From: Bacteroidota bacterium
Lineage (GTDB): Bacteria > CLD3 > SB21
Direction: 5' to 3'
Length of the DNA stretch: 7,029 bases
NCBI GenBank assembly: GCA_020438245.1
Contig: JAGQUY010000323.1
Location: forward strand, 1-7,029
The notes under the pieces were generated by a model, which saw only the letters and a program-made list of their open reading frames with translations, was not told the origin of the DNA and did no database searches. The stretch's first letter is position 1. Each line of letters starts with the position of its first letter. The position numbers and the translations under genes were made by a program. This document shows, one piece after another, positions 1 through 6,377 of the stretch.

Positions 1-2
1 TT

Positions 3-461
3 GACTTCGGATACAACCATCCAACTTGCTTGATAAGGTCAACGGTATTCAACGGCATGTTGATATTCGACGAATTGATCTATGAATCGGGAATGAATAA
101 CAAGGACATTTCTGACAGGCTAAGCGCATGCGAGGTATCAAAGAGTGCAAAGATTCAAGCTGATAGCGCGGAGCCGAAATCTATTGACGAGCTACGCGGT
201 TACGGATGGAATGTTGTCCCTGCAATGAAGGGTAAAGATTCGATATCATGGGGTATAAACTGGATCAAGCAGCAACCTTACGGAATCACAAGACGGAGCG
301 TCAACCTATGGAAAGAACAACGTAACTACACGTGGCTACTTGATGCTTCTGGGAATCCGTTAAACGAGCCGATTGACAAATTCAATCACGGCTGGGACGC
401 GGCAAGGTATAGTCAGAGTGAAAAACTTCAACCAACGGGGCCTGTTTTGACATGGCTGTAA
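3..461 (+). CDS. terL: Terminase large subunit, C-terminal nuclease domain (5' end cut by window edge)
   Basis: The reading frame is open from the window edge, so the upstream ATPase domain is missing and only 152 codons are seen. The visible part matches the RNase H-like nuclease domain of the PBSX/Terminase_3 type, which cuts concatemeric DNA at the start and end of headful or site-specific packaging. The first visible residues, DFGYNHPT, hold the first catalytic Asp. The second acidic site is the Asp of ADSAEPKSIDELR (positions 162-164), followed by KGKDSISWGI. The third is the Asp of HGWDAARY (positions 396-398), in the usual C-terminal place. The motif order and spacing are intact, so the domain looks functional. 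The frame ends 10 bases inside the portal gene. The TTG at position 30 is not a start, because homology continues upstream of it. The family assignment is confident; the packaging type (cos or pac) cannot be read from here. Confidence 0.93.
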   Translation, partial: DFGYNHPTCLIRSTVFNGMLIFDELIYESGMNNKDISDRLSACEVSKSAKIQADSAEPKSIDELRGYGWNVVPAMKGKDSISWGINWIKQQPYGITRRSVNLWKEQRNYTWLLDASGNPLNEPIDKFNHGWDAARYSQSEKLQPTGPVLTWL

Positions 462-1729
462 GAAAAGAATTTTTACAACTTCTTGATGATGCTGAAGCTG
501 AGGGGCACTTGGCTTTAGCTGTGGATGCGATGGTTCCGTTCCCGAATAGCTGGGGATATTCTTCTTCGTCTTCCTATACAGATACAGCGATACAGCGCGA
601 TGCCCTTAAAAAGAATCTGCATTGGCAGTGGATATGTGCTGACCGATACGCGAAATTCACGCAGACGGCTAAATACGGAATTTACCGTGAGACATCGCAA
701 GGCGTAGAATTGATTGACACGAATAGTTATTTGTATTCTTTGGTCGAGAAGCCTAACCCGCAGATGCGTAAATCTCAGCTATGGTACTTGATTATGATGG
801 GTAAAATGGCCCTCGGCAACGCTTTTGTTCATACGCCACCGAATGCGATTGGTAAGCCATCACAGAGCTGGTTTTTATTTCCGTCATGGGGCCAAGTTAC
901 TCCTATCATGAACGAATACGGAGAAATCACGCACTATGAAAAGGAACACGGAGGAATAAAAAAACGGTTTGAATACGATGAGATCATACACTTCAAATAT
1001 CCCTCGATAAATTCTCCGATATTTGGAAGATCGCCTGGCATGGCAATACTTGAAACGCATGATCTTGATCTCATGATGAAGCGGTATTACAATAACATGA
1101 TGCAAAACGGAGGCTATCCCGCTCATTATTTTACAAGCCCTAATGAGATCAGTGAAACAAGGCGCGCCGAGTTTGAGAACTCCTATGCCGCTAAAGCTGG
1201 TTATGCTAAAGCGGGAGGAGCCTTCCTTGCGGATAATGGTATTGAAATGAAAACGATCACCTATTCGCCAAAGGATTTTGAAAGCAACGAATTTCTTAAA
1301 ATGAATCGTGATCAATTTGCTCAAGCCTATGCTATATCTAAATCAGCATTGAATATTTCAGACGCTACCAACAGGGCCGACGCAGAGGCCGGTATTTACG
1401 TCACGGCGAAATTTGGATTTCAGCCTGCTCTTGATGATTTCGGTGAAGACTGGACTTATGGCGTGTTAAAAAAATACGATGACTATGTTTTCATGAAATT
1501 TGATAGCGTTGTATCAGATGACGAAGTCACGCAGGCCCAGGTCTATCAGACTCTGGTCAATGCGGGAATAATGACACCCGACCAAGTTAGGGCGATGTAT
1601 GATTGGAATGAGCACCCAGATGGAATTGGCGATGAGCCGATAGTAAGTAAGAGCATGACCCCGCTACGTAGCGCAATCAGAGAACAACAAACAGAACAAA
1701 GAGTTTCTCAACGCAGGGAGGAACAATGA
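452..1729 (+). CDS. Portal protein, HK97 family
   Basis: At 425 residues this has the usual length for an HK97-type portal (Pfam Phage_portal). This protein forms the dodecameric ring at one capsid vertex that nucleates head assembly and through which terminase pumps DNA. Family hallmarks in order: the helical YSLVEKPNPQMRKSQLW segment (about 95-111), the GKMALGNAFVH helix (about 117-127), a beta-rich clip/wing region ending in EIIHFKYPS (about 177-185), the FGRSPGMAILE segment (about 191-201), and a C-terminal NAGIMTPDQVRAMYDWNEHP...GDEP segment (about 370-396). A Ser-rich stretch lies at 37-41 and the last 20 residues are Gln/Glu/Arg-rich. The ATG lies 10 bases before the end of the terminase frame and has only a weak, distant purine tract upstream, so expression probably depends on coupling to terminase translation. 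The stop overlaps the protease start as ATGA. Confidence 0.95.
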   Translation: MAVRKEFLQLLDDAEAEGHLALAVDAMVPFPNSWGYSSSSSYTDTAIQRDALKKNLHWQWICADRYAKFTQTAKYGIYRETSQGVELIDTNSYLYSLVEKPNPQMRKSQLWYLIMMGKMALGNAFVHTPPNAIGKPSQSWFLFPSWGQVTPIMNEYGEITHYEKEHGGIKKRFEYDEIIHFKYPSINSPIFGRSPGMAILETHDLDLMMKRYYNNMMQNGGYPAHYFTSPNEISETRRAEFENSYAAKAGYAKAGGAFLADNGIEMKTITYSPKDFESNEFLKMNRDQFAQAYAISKSALNISDATNRADAEAGIYVTAKFGFQPALDDFGEDWTYGVLKKYDDYVFMKFDSVVSDDEVTQAQVYQTLVNAGIMTPDQVRAMYDWNEHPDGIGDEPIVSKSMTPLRSAIREQQTEQRVSQRREEQ

Positions 1730-2547
1730 ATCTATATCCAGAATCAGGTCAAGAGTATAACGCATGGGCGGTATATCAACTTGCTGAGGTGAACAAAAAA
1801 GAAAAGTTTGCCGTATTTGAGATCATGAACAATGATTTCTGGAGAGGCGGTGAGGCGCGTCTAAATGTCCGAGGCGATGATCTGAAAACCTACAAAGAGA
1901 ATCAGACCGTTCTTTTCGGGCACAATTCCGATGCCCCGCTTGGTCAAGCTCAATGGACAAGGCATTATCCAAGTTTTGCCAATGCTACATCTGTAAGATC
2001 AAAGTGGGGGCCGCCAGACATAAAGACAGAGGGCAAGAGCGAACGTCAAAGAATGATGATTGATTTCGCCAATGAGGTCTTTGACTGGGTTGAGGCGGGC
2101 CAGATCAAGGGAGCGTCAGTTGGAATCGTACCGAAACAAATTTTCTTCGGTCAGAATGCCGTTGAAAAATACAGAGAGGATTACCCTGAGGATCGCTCGC
2201 AGAAATCAAAAAATCTAATCGTATATATTCAAACGTTTGATATGTTTGAATGGTCAATAACGCCGATCCCCAGGATTGCATCGGCATTAAGACAGTCATG
2301 CAGTGATTTCGCAAAGAAACAACTTGACAACGTAACAAGCAGTCCGTATTATTATCTTGATCTTGAGTCGAGACTGTCCTCGCTTGAGAATACTCTTGCG
2401 GAAACGTTAGGCCAAAACCGTAAAGGTTTTGATGGAGACGGAGCAAGACCGTTAGTCAAAACCCGTGATTTGTCCAGAGATGTTAGCAGAGTTGACACTG
2501 AGGCATTATTGCAAATTGTCAACAAACGTCTAAGGAACGAATCATGA
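1726..2547 (+). CDS. Prohead maturation protease, HK97/S78-type
   Basis: This is a 273-residue serine protease that would act inside the procapsid, cleaving the N-terminal segment of the major capsid protein and then itself. The herpesvirus-assemblin-like active-site landmarks are visible: His66 in TVLFGHNSDAPLGQ, Ser131 in IKGASVGIVPKQ, and Glu175 in DMFEWSITPIPRIASAL, which corresponds to the family's E.S..P.PA motif. His and Ser are the expected catalytic residues; a role for Glu175 is inferred from family conservation. The catalytic domain covers about residues 20-190. The remaining 80 residues are polar, with a short possible coiled coil (about 211-228), probably the part removed by self-cleavage or used to bind the capsid scaffold segment. 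The start has a strong Shine-Dalgarno site (GGGAGG, 1716-1721, 4 bases before the ATG) and overlaps the portal stop. The stop overlaps the capsid start as ATGA. Confidence 0.92.
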   Translation: MNLYPESGQEYNAWAVYQLAEVNKKEKFAVFEIMNNDFWRGGEARLNVRGDDLKTYKENQTVLFGHNSDAPLGQAQWTRHYPSFANATSVRSKWGPPDIKTEGKSERQRMMIDFANEVFDWVEAGQIKGASVGIVPKQIFFGQNAVEKYREDYPEDRSQKSKNLIVYIQTFDMFEWSITPIPRIASALRQSCSDFAKKQLDNVTSSPYYYLDLESRLSSLENTLAETLGQNRKGFDGDGARPLVKTRDLSRDVSRVDTEALLQIVNKRLRNES

Positions 2548-3908
2548 ATAAAAAGGTAAAATTAGCCGACGGAACCGTTAAAGAGGTTCCCACCGACTAC
2601 AAACTCCAGCAGGGTGAAGAATTTTTTGAGACTCTTGAGGCTCCGAATATTACGGAGCAGCTAAAGCCTGTCGTTGAGACGCTCGCCGCTGCTGTGGCAG
2701 ACAACTCCAAAGCAAACAAAGAGACTCTGACTCAGATTCTGAATCAGGTCAAAGAAACCGAAACCAAGCTGAATGCTGAGATAGCGAAGTTCATTCAGAC
2801 CCCGAAGAAAGAAAAGCAAGAATTACTGAGTGCTGAGTATTTCATCAACCACAGAACCAAAACGGGTCATTTCCACAAAGATGATCCTGTTTATCGTTTC
2901 GCCGTTGGTCTTGGAATGTGGAACAAGGGCCAGTATGATCAAGCCGTGCGTGAGGGTTATATCAAACTTGCGACGACTGACATCATGGGAACGGATACCG
3001 CCGCGCTTGGTGGCGCGCTCGTCCCCACTGGATTTGAGCTTGAAGCCCGCGCAGAGTTTGGGAAATACAGTCTTTACGCTCAGCTTGTTCAGCCCAGGCA
3101 GACGAGTTTCCAGAGCGTTAAGATGGCGCGACGCACATCGGCATCGACGACATATATTCAGGCGGAGAAGGTTGCATCTACCAGAAGCAAGCCCGCGACT
3201 GAATCGAAAACCGTCTATGTCGAACTTGTGACTACGGCAATTGAATCCAGCCGTCAACTTCTTGAAGGCACCGAATCGCTTCTTCAGTTCTTGCAGATGG
3301 ATGCAATGGACTCTCGCGGTAAGTTCTTCGATACGCAATGGCTGACAGGTTCTGGCTACTCTGCCGGGACGACGCTCTGCACTGGTTTGAGTCTTGTTTC
3401 TGACGCTCAGAACCCCGTCACGAGAGCTCCCGCCTCGCTGACGTTTGATGACATCAATTCGATGGTTACCAAACTCAGCCCGCGAAGCCGACCGACCGCC
3501 GCGTTCATCTGGCATCCAGATGTGATGGGTGTTATTCGCCAGATCAAGGATTCGAATAACAGACCGATTTTCCAAGAATATATCGGCATGGGATCGAACG
3601 ACATCAACATCATGGGCCGTTTGATGGGCATTCCTGTATACGAATCGTATGCCATGCCCGGTCTTGATGCTGCTGCTGATACGGCTTACGGCGTTTTGGC
3701 AGATGTTGCCCGCGTGACGAAAGCAAGATACAAACTCGGCATGTCGGTTGAGCCTGTGTTCTACGGTGTCAATGCGGACGCTGTTGACTTGCAGAGCGCG
3801 TATGAGTTCAAGATGTATGTTCGTGAACGTCACGGTCTTGAGAACTTTGCCGATCTGGATGTTGATGGTGAGAACCATCAGATAGTAGTTGCAAAGACGG
3901 CTGCTTAA
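2544..3908 (+). CDS. Major capsid protein, HK97 fold, with N-terminal scaffold (delta) segment
   Basis: At 454 residues this fits an HK97-type capsid protein that carries its own scaffold. Residues 1 to about 140 are charged and partly coiled-coil (about 38-86, LKPVVETLAAAV...LNAEIAKF), as in delta domains removed by the maturation protease. The shell domain begins near TTDIMGTDTAALGGALVPTGFELEARAEFG (about 144-173), a typical N-arm. An extended E-loop-like region follows (QSVKMARRTSASTTYIQAEKV, about 190-210), then the spine helix with SSRQLLEGTESLLQFLQMDA (about 235-254) and the FDTQWLTGSG motif. The P and A domains include AAFIWHPDVMGVIRQIKD (319-336) and RLMGIPVYESYAMPG (359-373). The cleavage site is inferred to lie between about 100 and 145 and is not pinned down. 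AAGGA at 2532-2536 lies 7 bases before the ATG. Whether HK97-like covalent cross-linking occurs cannot be judged by eye. Confidence 0.95.
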   Translation: MNKKVKLADGTVKEVPTDYKLQQGEEFFETLEAPNITEQLKPVVETLAAAVADNSKANKETLTQILNQVKETETKLNAEIAKFIQTPKKEKQELLSAEYFINHRTKTGHFHKDDPVYRFAVGLGMWNKGQYDQAVREGYIKLATTDIMGTDTAALGGALVPTGFELEARAEFGKYSLYAQLVQPRQTSFQSVKMARRTSASTTYIQAEKVASTRSKPATESKTVYVELVTTAIESSRQLLEGTESLLQFLQMDAMDSRGKFFDTQWLTGSGYSAGTTLCTGLSLVSDAQNPVTRAPASLTFDDINSMVTKLSPRSRPTAAFIWHPDVMGVIRQIKDSNNRPIFQEYIGMGSNDINIMGRLMGIPVYESYAMPGLDAAADTAYGVLADVARVTKARYKLGMSVEPVFYGVNADAVDLQSAYEFKMYVRERHGLENFADLDVDGENHQIVVAKTAA

Positions 3909-3909
3909 G

Positions 3910-4095
3910 ATGGCACGCAAGAAAAAGGAACAGACGGTTGATGTTGAGCTTGATGATACTGAATTTGTATCATTGCAATCAATAGGATTTGAATGCGATG
4001 GAGTTATAAAGCAAATTGCGTATGGTCAGGTTTTCAAAAAATCGGATGTTCCTGAGCGAATTTTCGATAAAATGAAACACAAAAAAAAGGAATGA
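3910..4095 (+). CDS. Small basic protein after the capsid gene, unknown function
   Basis: This is a 61-codon gene starting one base after the capsid stop. The ATG at 3910 is preferred over an in-frame TTG at 3889, because the TTG lies inside the capsid gene and has no ribosome site. The product starts MARKKKEQ, has an acidic stretch (VDVELDDTEF, about 10-19), then a short probable beta region ending in GVIKQIAYGQVFKKSDVP, and a basic tail KMKHKKKE. Its position, directly after the capsid gene, is where head decoration or head-completion proteins are often encoded, but no family is recognised with certainty. It resembles the 54-residue product encoded at 6378-6542 (same size class, GV.K...GQ.F pattern, Lys-rich tail). 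The last codons lie in an A8 run (4081-4088). The stop overlaps an ATG at 4092. There is no clear Shine-Dalgarno site, so coupling to capsid translation is likely. Confidence 0.75.
   Translation: MARKKKEQTVDVELDDTEFVSLQSIGFECDGVIKQIAYGQVFKKSDVPERIFDKMKHKKKE
4081..4089 (+). promoter_or_regulatory. Possible -1 frameshift slippery site (A8G)
   Basis: In the frame of the 61-codon gene the bases are read AAA AAA AAG, so 4083-4089 is the heptamer A AAA AAG in the phase used by the programmed -1 site of E. coli dnaX. A -1 slip here would bypass the TGA at 4093-4095 and continue through GGA into the frame of the next gene. This is seen directly in the bases. That it is used is inference: no strong upstream stimulatory Shine-Dalgarno site or obvious downstream stem was found, and A-runs are common in Lys-rich tails. 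Confidence 0.25.
4087..4091 (+). promoter_or_regulatory. Shine-Dalgarno site that selects the 4101 start
   Basis: AAGGA ends directly against the ATG at 4092 but lies 9 bases before the ATG at 4101. The spacing is unusable for the first and good for the second, so the signal-peptide protein most likely starts at 4101 rather than at 4092. Confidence 0.6.
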
Positions 4096-4100
4096 AGACA

Positions 4101-4604
4101 ATGAAAAAGTTATTTTTATTGCTTCTGCTGTATGTTCCGTTTGTCAATGCGCAGAATCCGTTTGTTAGCACGGGAAGCGCATGGTATACCTCCGCTGGAA
4201 TCGCAATAACGGCTCTGGGGTCAACGGATACGGCCTACACGACGGCAGTTGACTATTTCCCCTATGACTCCGTTTATATCAGCATCAACGCACTTCAAGG
4301 TGATACCCTGGGGTTTGTTCTAAAGTTTCAGACAGGCCATCAGTCGTCCAACGGGACGGTCTGGAGTGCGCTTAGGAACTTAACAGCCGCAGGAGCTGCA
4401 GATACGGTTGGATTTACAAGTGCGGCCACGACTGCACCCGGTAAATCGTTCACGTATTCGATTCCAGCGGGTGACAGGTCGAAAGCCCAGAAGTTGCGAT
4501 TTGCTGTTATTGGTTCCGAGATAAGCGGTAGATTGAACGGAACTACGGCTGAAAAATGGCTGACCAACAAGCAGACATATATTTTTCAGCTATTGAAACG
4601 ATAG
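4101..4604 (+). CDS. Protein with Sec-type signal peptide inside the head module, unknown function
   Basis: The 167-residue product begins MKKLFLLLLLYVPFVNAQNPF: a basic start, a hydrophobic core of about 12 residues, and a probable signal peptidase I site after Ala17 (VNA|QN). No Cys follows, so it is not a lipoprotein. The mature part (about 150 residues, no Cys) is rich in Ser, Thr, Gly, Ala and alternating hydrophobic residues (VDYFPYDSVYISINAL, DTLGFVLKFQTG, KLRFAVIGS), suggesting a beta-sandwich. No family is recognised. An alternative start at 4092 adds only MKT and would overlap the preceding stop. A hairpin terminator follows. Two readings are possible: a cargo (moron-like) gene whose product is exported by the host, or a virion decoration protein whose hydrophobic N-terminus is misread as a signal peptide. 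Close packing with the 61-codon gene argues for co-expression with the capsid genes. Confidence 0.8.
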   Translation: MKKLFLLLLLYVPFVNAQNPFVSTGSAWYTSAGIAITALGSTDTAYTTAVDYFPYDSVYISINALQGDTLGFVLKFQTGHQSSNGTVWSALRNLTAAGAADTVGFTSAATTAPGKSFTYSIPAGDRSKAQKLRFAVIGSEISGRLNGTTAEKWLTNKQTYIFQLLKR

Positions 4605-4611
4605 GCAAAGA

Positions 4612-4665
4612 GTGAACTTTCGTAAAAAAGAGGCTGGGGCAAATAGCCTCAGCCTTTTGTGTTAA
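4612..4665 (+). CDS. Possible 17-codon leader frame spanning the terminator hairpin
   Basis: A GTG at 4612 opens a frame encoding VNFRKKEAGANSLSLLC (first residue Met if used). It starts 7 bases after the preceding stop, runs through the whole hairpin at 4631-4655, and ends with TAA at 4663-4665, directly abutting the connector ATG at 4666. The purines before the GTG (AGG at 4603-4605, AAAGAG at 4606-4611) form only a weak ribosome site. Its position could allow reinitiation at 4666, which has no ribosome site of its own. A frame this short can arise by chance. Confidence 0.2.
   Translation: MNFRKKEAGANSLSLLC
4631..4658 (+). terminator. Rho-independent terminator-like hairpin
   Basis: The left arm AGGCTGGGGC (4631-4640) and right arm GCCTCAGCCT (4646-4655) pair over 10 bp with one G-U pair around the loop AAATA (4641-4645). 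The right arm runs into TTTTGTGTT, a short and interrupted U tract. An A6 run at 4624-4629 precedes the left arm, so the minus strand also has a U tract and the element could act in both directions. It follows the signal-peptide gene and lies 8 bases before the connector gene. Because essential genes follow, it is probably partial, bypassed by antitermination, or paired with a promoter not recognised here. Confidence 0.8.
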
Positions 4666-5460
4666 ATGGAACAGGATTCGATTCAAAGATCGGTAAACGG
4701 TGCGGTGACAAGCGGTAACACCGCCGTTGTGTTTGACACGCCTGCAAGGCAGTTAATCAACGGTGAGGGTGTTATCTTTGCCGGTCATTCGACCGAGTAT
4801 GTGATCTCCGCTTGCACGTCAACGGGGTTTACAGTGACCCCTGCTTTGACTTCAAACATTGCGGATGATGAGAAGCTAACAAGGGTTGACCCTTTTCGAT
4901 TGGTGGAGTTTGACGACGTTCGGGATGAGCTTCTGCCGGGGAAAAACGATAACGACCCCGATGTTGTGCGGCTTTACAAGCTGGCACTTAGGGCGAGACA
5001 GTTCTTAGAGGAAAAGACCGAGAACGTTTTCAAATCAAGATCGATCGTTGAGGTTCTAAGCAATGACGACTACTGCAAGACAGAGCTTATGTTAAAGTAT
5101 CGGCCAGCGATATCGGTTGAATCCGTTGTGGTTCAATACGTCGGTGAGGCCACGAGCGAAACTCTGGATTCTTCCCTGTATTCACTTAACACCGAACTTG
5201 GTTTGATTTACAGGCCCGCAGGCTGGCCTGTTGGCGTGGATCATCTTACGGTTACCTATACGGCTGGTTATTCAACGATTGAATTTGGAGACCAACAGAA
5301 CTTCCTGCAACTGGTTCAGATCATGCATTCGTTAAGCCCAAAGGGGCATGACGCTCTGGTATTGGCATCAAATTCCAAACTTGAGAAGTCGTTCAGGTCA
5401 TTTGATGACTTGGAGAAATGGATGATGACAAACTTCAAAAGGCCGAGGCTTAGAATATGA
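4666..5460 (+). CDS. Head-tail connector (adaptor), gp6-like, with extra N-terminal domain
   Basis: Residues about 77-205 match the pattern of gp6-like adaptor proteins, which bind under the portal ring and join it to the neck. This includes FDDVRDELLPGKNDNDPDVVRLYKLALRARQFLEEKT (about 82-118), the LMLKYRPAISVESVVV strand region (141-156), and GLIYRPAGWPVGVDHLTVTYTAGY (179-202), where TYTAGY is the typical end of the core. Residues about 8-75 form an added beta-rich segment (VTSGNTAVVFD, GEGVIFAGHSTEYVISACTSTGFTVTPAL) that short adaptors lack. About 60 residues extend the C-terminus, with basic patches. At 264 residues it is longer than typical members. The ATG is the first possible start, because the codon before it is TAA. 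No Shine-Dalgarno site is present and a terminator hairpin lies just upstream. The stop overlaps the next start (ATGA). Confidence 0.85.
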   Translation: MEQDSIQRSVNGAVTSGNTAVVFDTPARQLINGEGVIFAGHSTEYVISACTSTGFTVTPALTSNIADDEKLTRVDPFRLVEFDDVRDELLPGKNDNDPDVVRLYKLALRARQFLEEKTENVFKSRSIVEVLSNDDYCKTELMLKYRPAISVESVVVQYVGEATSETLDSSLYSLNTELGLIYRPAGWPVGVDHLTVTYTAGYSTIEFGDQQNFLQLVQIMHSLSPKGHDALVLASNSKLEKSFRSFDDLEKWMMTNFKRPRLRI

Positions 5461-5885
5461 TCAAGCTATCGGTAAAAAAGAGCAAGAAACTTGAATCACT
5501 CATGGATAATGAGACGTGGATTCAAAGGCTTTTGCGCTCGTTTGCTGAGAAGTTCAACAAGAAGTGGAATCAGCTTGCAGGCTCCAAGTTGTTCTGGATT
5601 CTTGGCAGGCATAGTAAGAAGTTCCCGCCTGCAAGACCCGACATACTCACTGTAAGATCGGGGAGGCTTGTCAATGCGGCGCGTGGAAAGTCTGAGTCAT
5701 TTACAAACATCACCGTGAGACCTATTGGGTTTGAAATCAATAAGACCTTGTTTACTCCTTATGCCAATCGTCAAGAAAGATGGGCTGGTGGTGCAAGGGC
5801 TTTCATGGCTCCTTCGGCAGAGGAGTCTCAGACATGGCACGGCGAGGAAATCCTTGAAGAGGCACTTAAAGAGTCACTCGCATGA
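5457..5885 (+). CDS. HK97 gp10-like neck / head-tail joining protein
   Basis: A 142-residue protein with a basic N-terminal helix region (about 1-40). The PPARPDILTVRSGRLVNAARG segment (57-77) resembles the conserved T.RSG.L..S motif of HK97 gp10-like and related tail-completion proteins. A C-terminal PYANRQERWAGGARAFMAPSAEE segment (101-123) corresponds to the family's YA..QE......RPFL.PA pattern. These proteins sit in the neck between connector and tail tube. GAGG at 5445-5448 lies 8 bases before the ATG, which overlaps the connector stop. The gene ends in another ATGA overlap with its downstream neighbour. The general role is supported by both motif and gene order; the exact subfamily is uncertain. 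Confidence 0.75.
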   Translation: MIKLSVKKSKKLESLMDNETWIQRLLRSFAEKFNKKWNQLAGSKLFWILGRHSKKFPPARPDILTVRSGRLVNAARGKSESFTNITVRPIGFEINKTLFTPYANRQERWAGGARAFMAPSAEESQTWHGEEILEEALKESLA

Positions 5886-6361
5886 ATTGGATACATCACT
5901 GTATGCTTGCATATTCTGAAAAAATAAACGAGGTCTCGACGGTTGAAAGGGTGACATGGCATCAACGGTTTCCAGCGTCTGAGGCTGAATGGAGAAAAAT
6001 CACAGGCGAAAGAGGTTCCGTGAATTGTGTATTTCTAACTCACGGAGACATACAACCAAGAGAGTATACCGGTAGTACAACTATTTATGGGCTACGCGTT
6101 TTCGGGTCTCTGAGCATCTCTTTTGTTGATTCGAGTGAGTATATTAGCAGCTCAATCAGGGTTTTCGATGAGGCTGTGAGCAATTTACTTAAAAAGTTTT
6201 CATCCCCAATTACAATACAGGTTGATGGTGTTGACAGAATAAGGGTTGCCGCTATCGAGGATATTTCAATACCAGAGGGGTTGACAGAAATAAACGTTCT
6301 TGGTGACGAGCTTGTTCACAACGCTACATGGAATCACATGCTATATTGCTATAATGATTAA
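5882..6361 (+). CDS. Probable tail terminator / tail completion protein
   Basis: A 159-residue protein placed between the gp10-like neck gene and the tail tube candidate, the usual place of the tail terminator, which caps the tail tube and docks it to the neck. No signature motif is recognised; the call rests mainly on gene order and length. It has mixed alpha/beta character, with strands around TTIYGLRVFGSLSISFVD (66-83), a helix around SSSIRVFDEAVSNLLKKF (89-106) and a final beta part (ITIQVDGVDRIRVAAIEDISI, 110-130). This fits the small alpha/beta fold of such proteins but is not diagnostic. The ATG at 5882 overlaps the upstream stop and has only a weak purine tract before it. A second ATG at 5903 would shorten the product by seven residues and has no better ribosome site. 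Confidence 0.6.
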   Translation: MNWIHHCMLAYSEKINEVSTVERVTWHQRFPASEAEWRKITGERGSVNCVFLTHGDIQPREYTGSTTIYGLRVFGSLSISFVDSSEYISSSIRVFDEAVSNLLKKFSSPITIQVDGVDRIRVAAIEDISIPEGLTEINVLGDELVHNATWNHMLYCYND

Positions 6362-6363
6362 AC

Positions 6364-6369
6364 GGAGGT
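6364..6369 (+). promoter_or_regulatory. Strong Shine-Dalgarno site
   Basis: GGAGGT lies 8 bases before the ATG at 6378, in the 16-base gap after the tail terminator gene. It is the best match to the anti-Shine-Dalgarno sequence in the window and supports the reality of the short gene that follows. Confidence 0.8.
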
Positions 6370-6377
6370 AAACAATC

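Noticed and set aside
30..32. TTG as the start of the first gene
   Set aside because: The codons upstream (DFGYNHPTCL) are conserved terminase sequence with the first catalytic Asp, so the gene enters from outside the window.
884..1324. A 146-codon minus-strand open frame within the portal gene
   Set aside because: It is antisense to a conserved portal region, shows no recognisable product, and runs against a wholly + strand cluster.
2105..2446. A 113-codon minus-strand open frame within the protease gene
   Set aside because: It overlaps the catalytic Ser and Glu region of the protease on the opposite strand and shows no plausible protein features.
3889..3891. TTG as the start of the 61-codon gene
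   Set aside because: It sits inside the capsid gene without a ribosome site; the ATG at 3910 right after the capsid stop is the simpler choice.
2823..3920. A 365-codon open frame on the minus strand across the capsid gene
   Set aside because: It lies opposite a clearly recognised capsid protein, its translation is Arg/His/Cys-rich without family pattern, and no independent start signal is evident. It is a codon-usage shadow.
4593..4620. A possible promoter before the connector gene (TTGAAA at 4593-4598)
   Set aside because: No acceptable -10 box lies at normal spacing in either sigma70 or Bacteroidota style, and the TTGAAA lies in the end of the coding sequence.
5725..5919. A 64-codon + strand frame overlapping the gp10-like gene and the next start
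   Set aside because: It lies inside the neck gene in another frame, has no ribosome site, and would conflict with the tight ATGA coupling at 5882.
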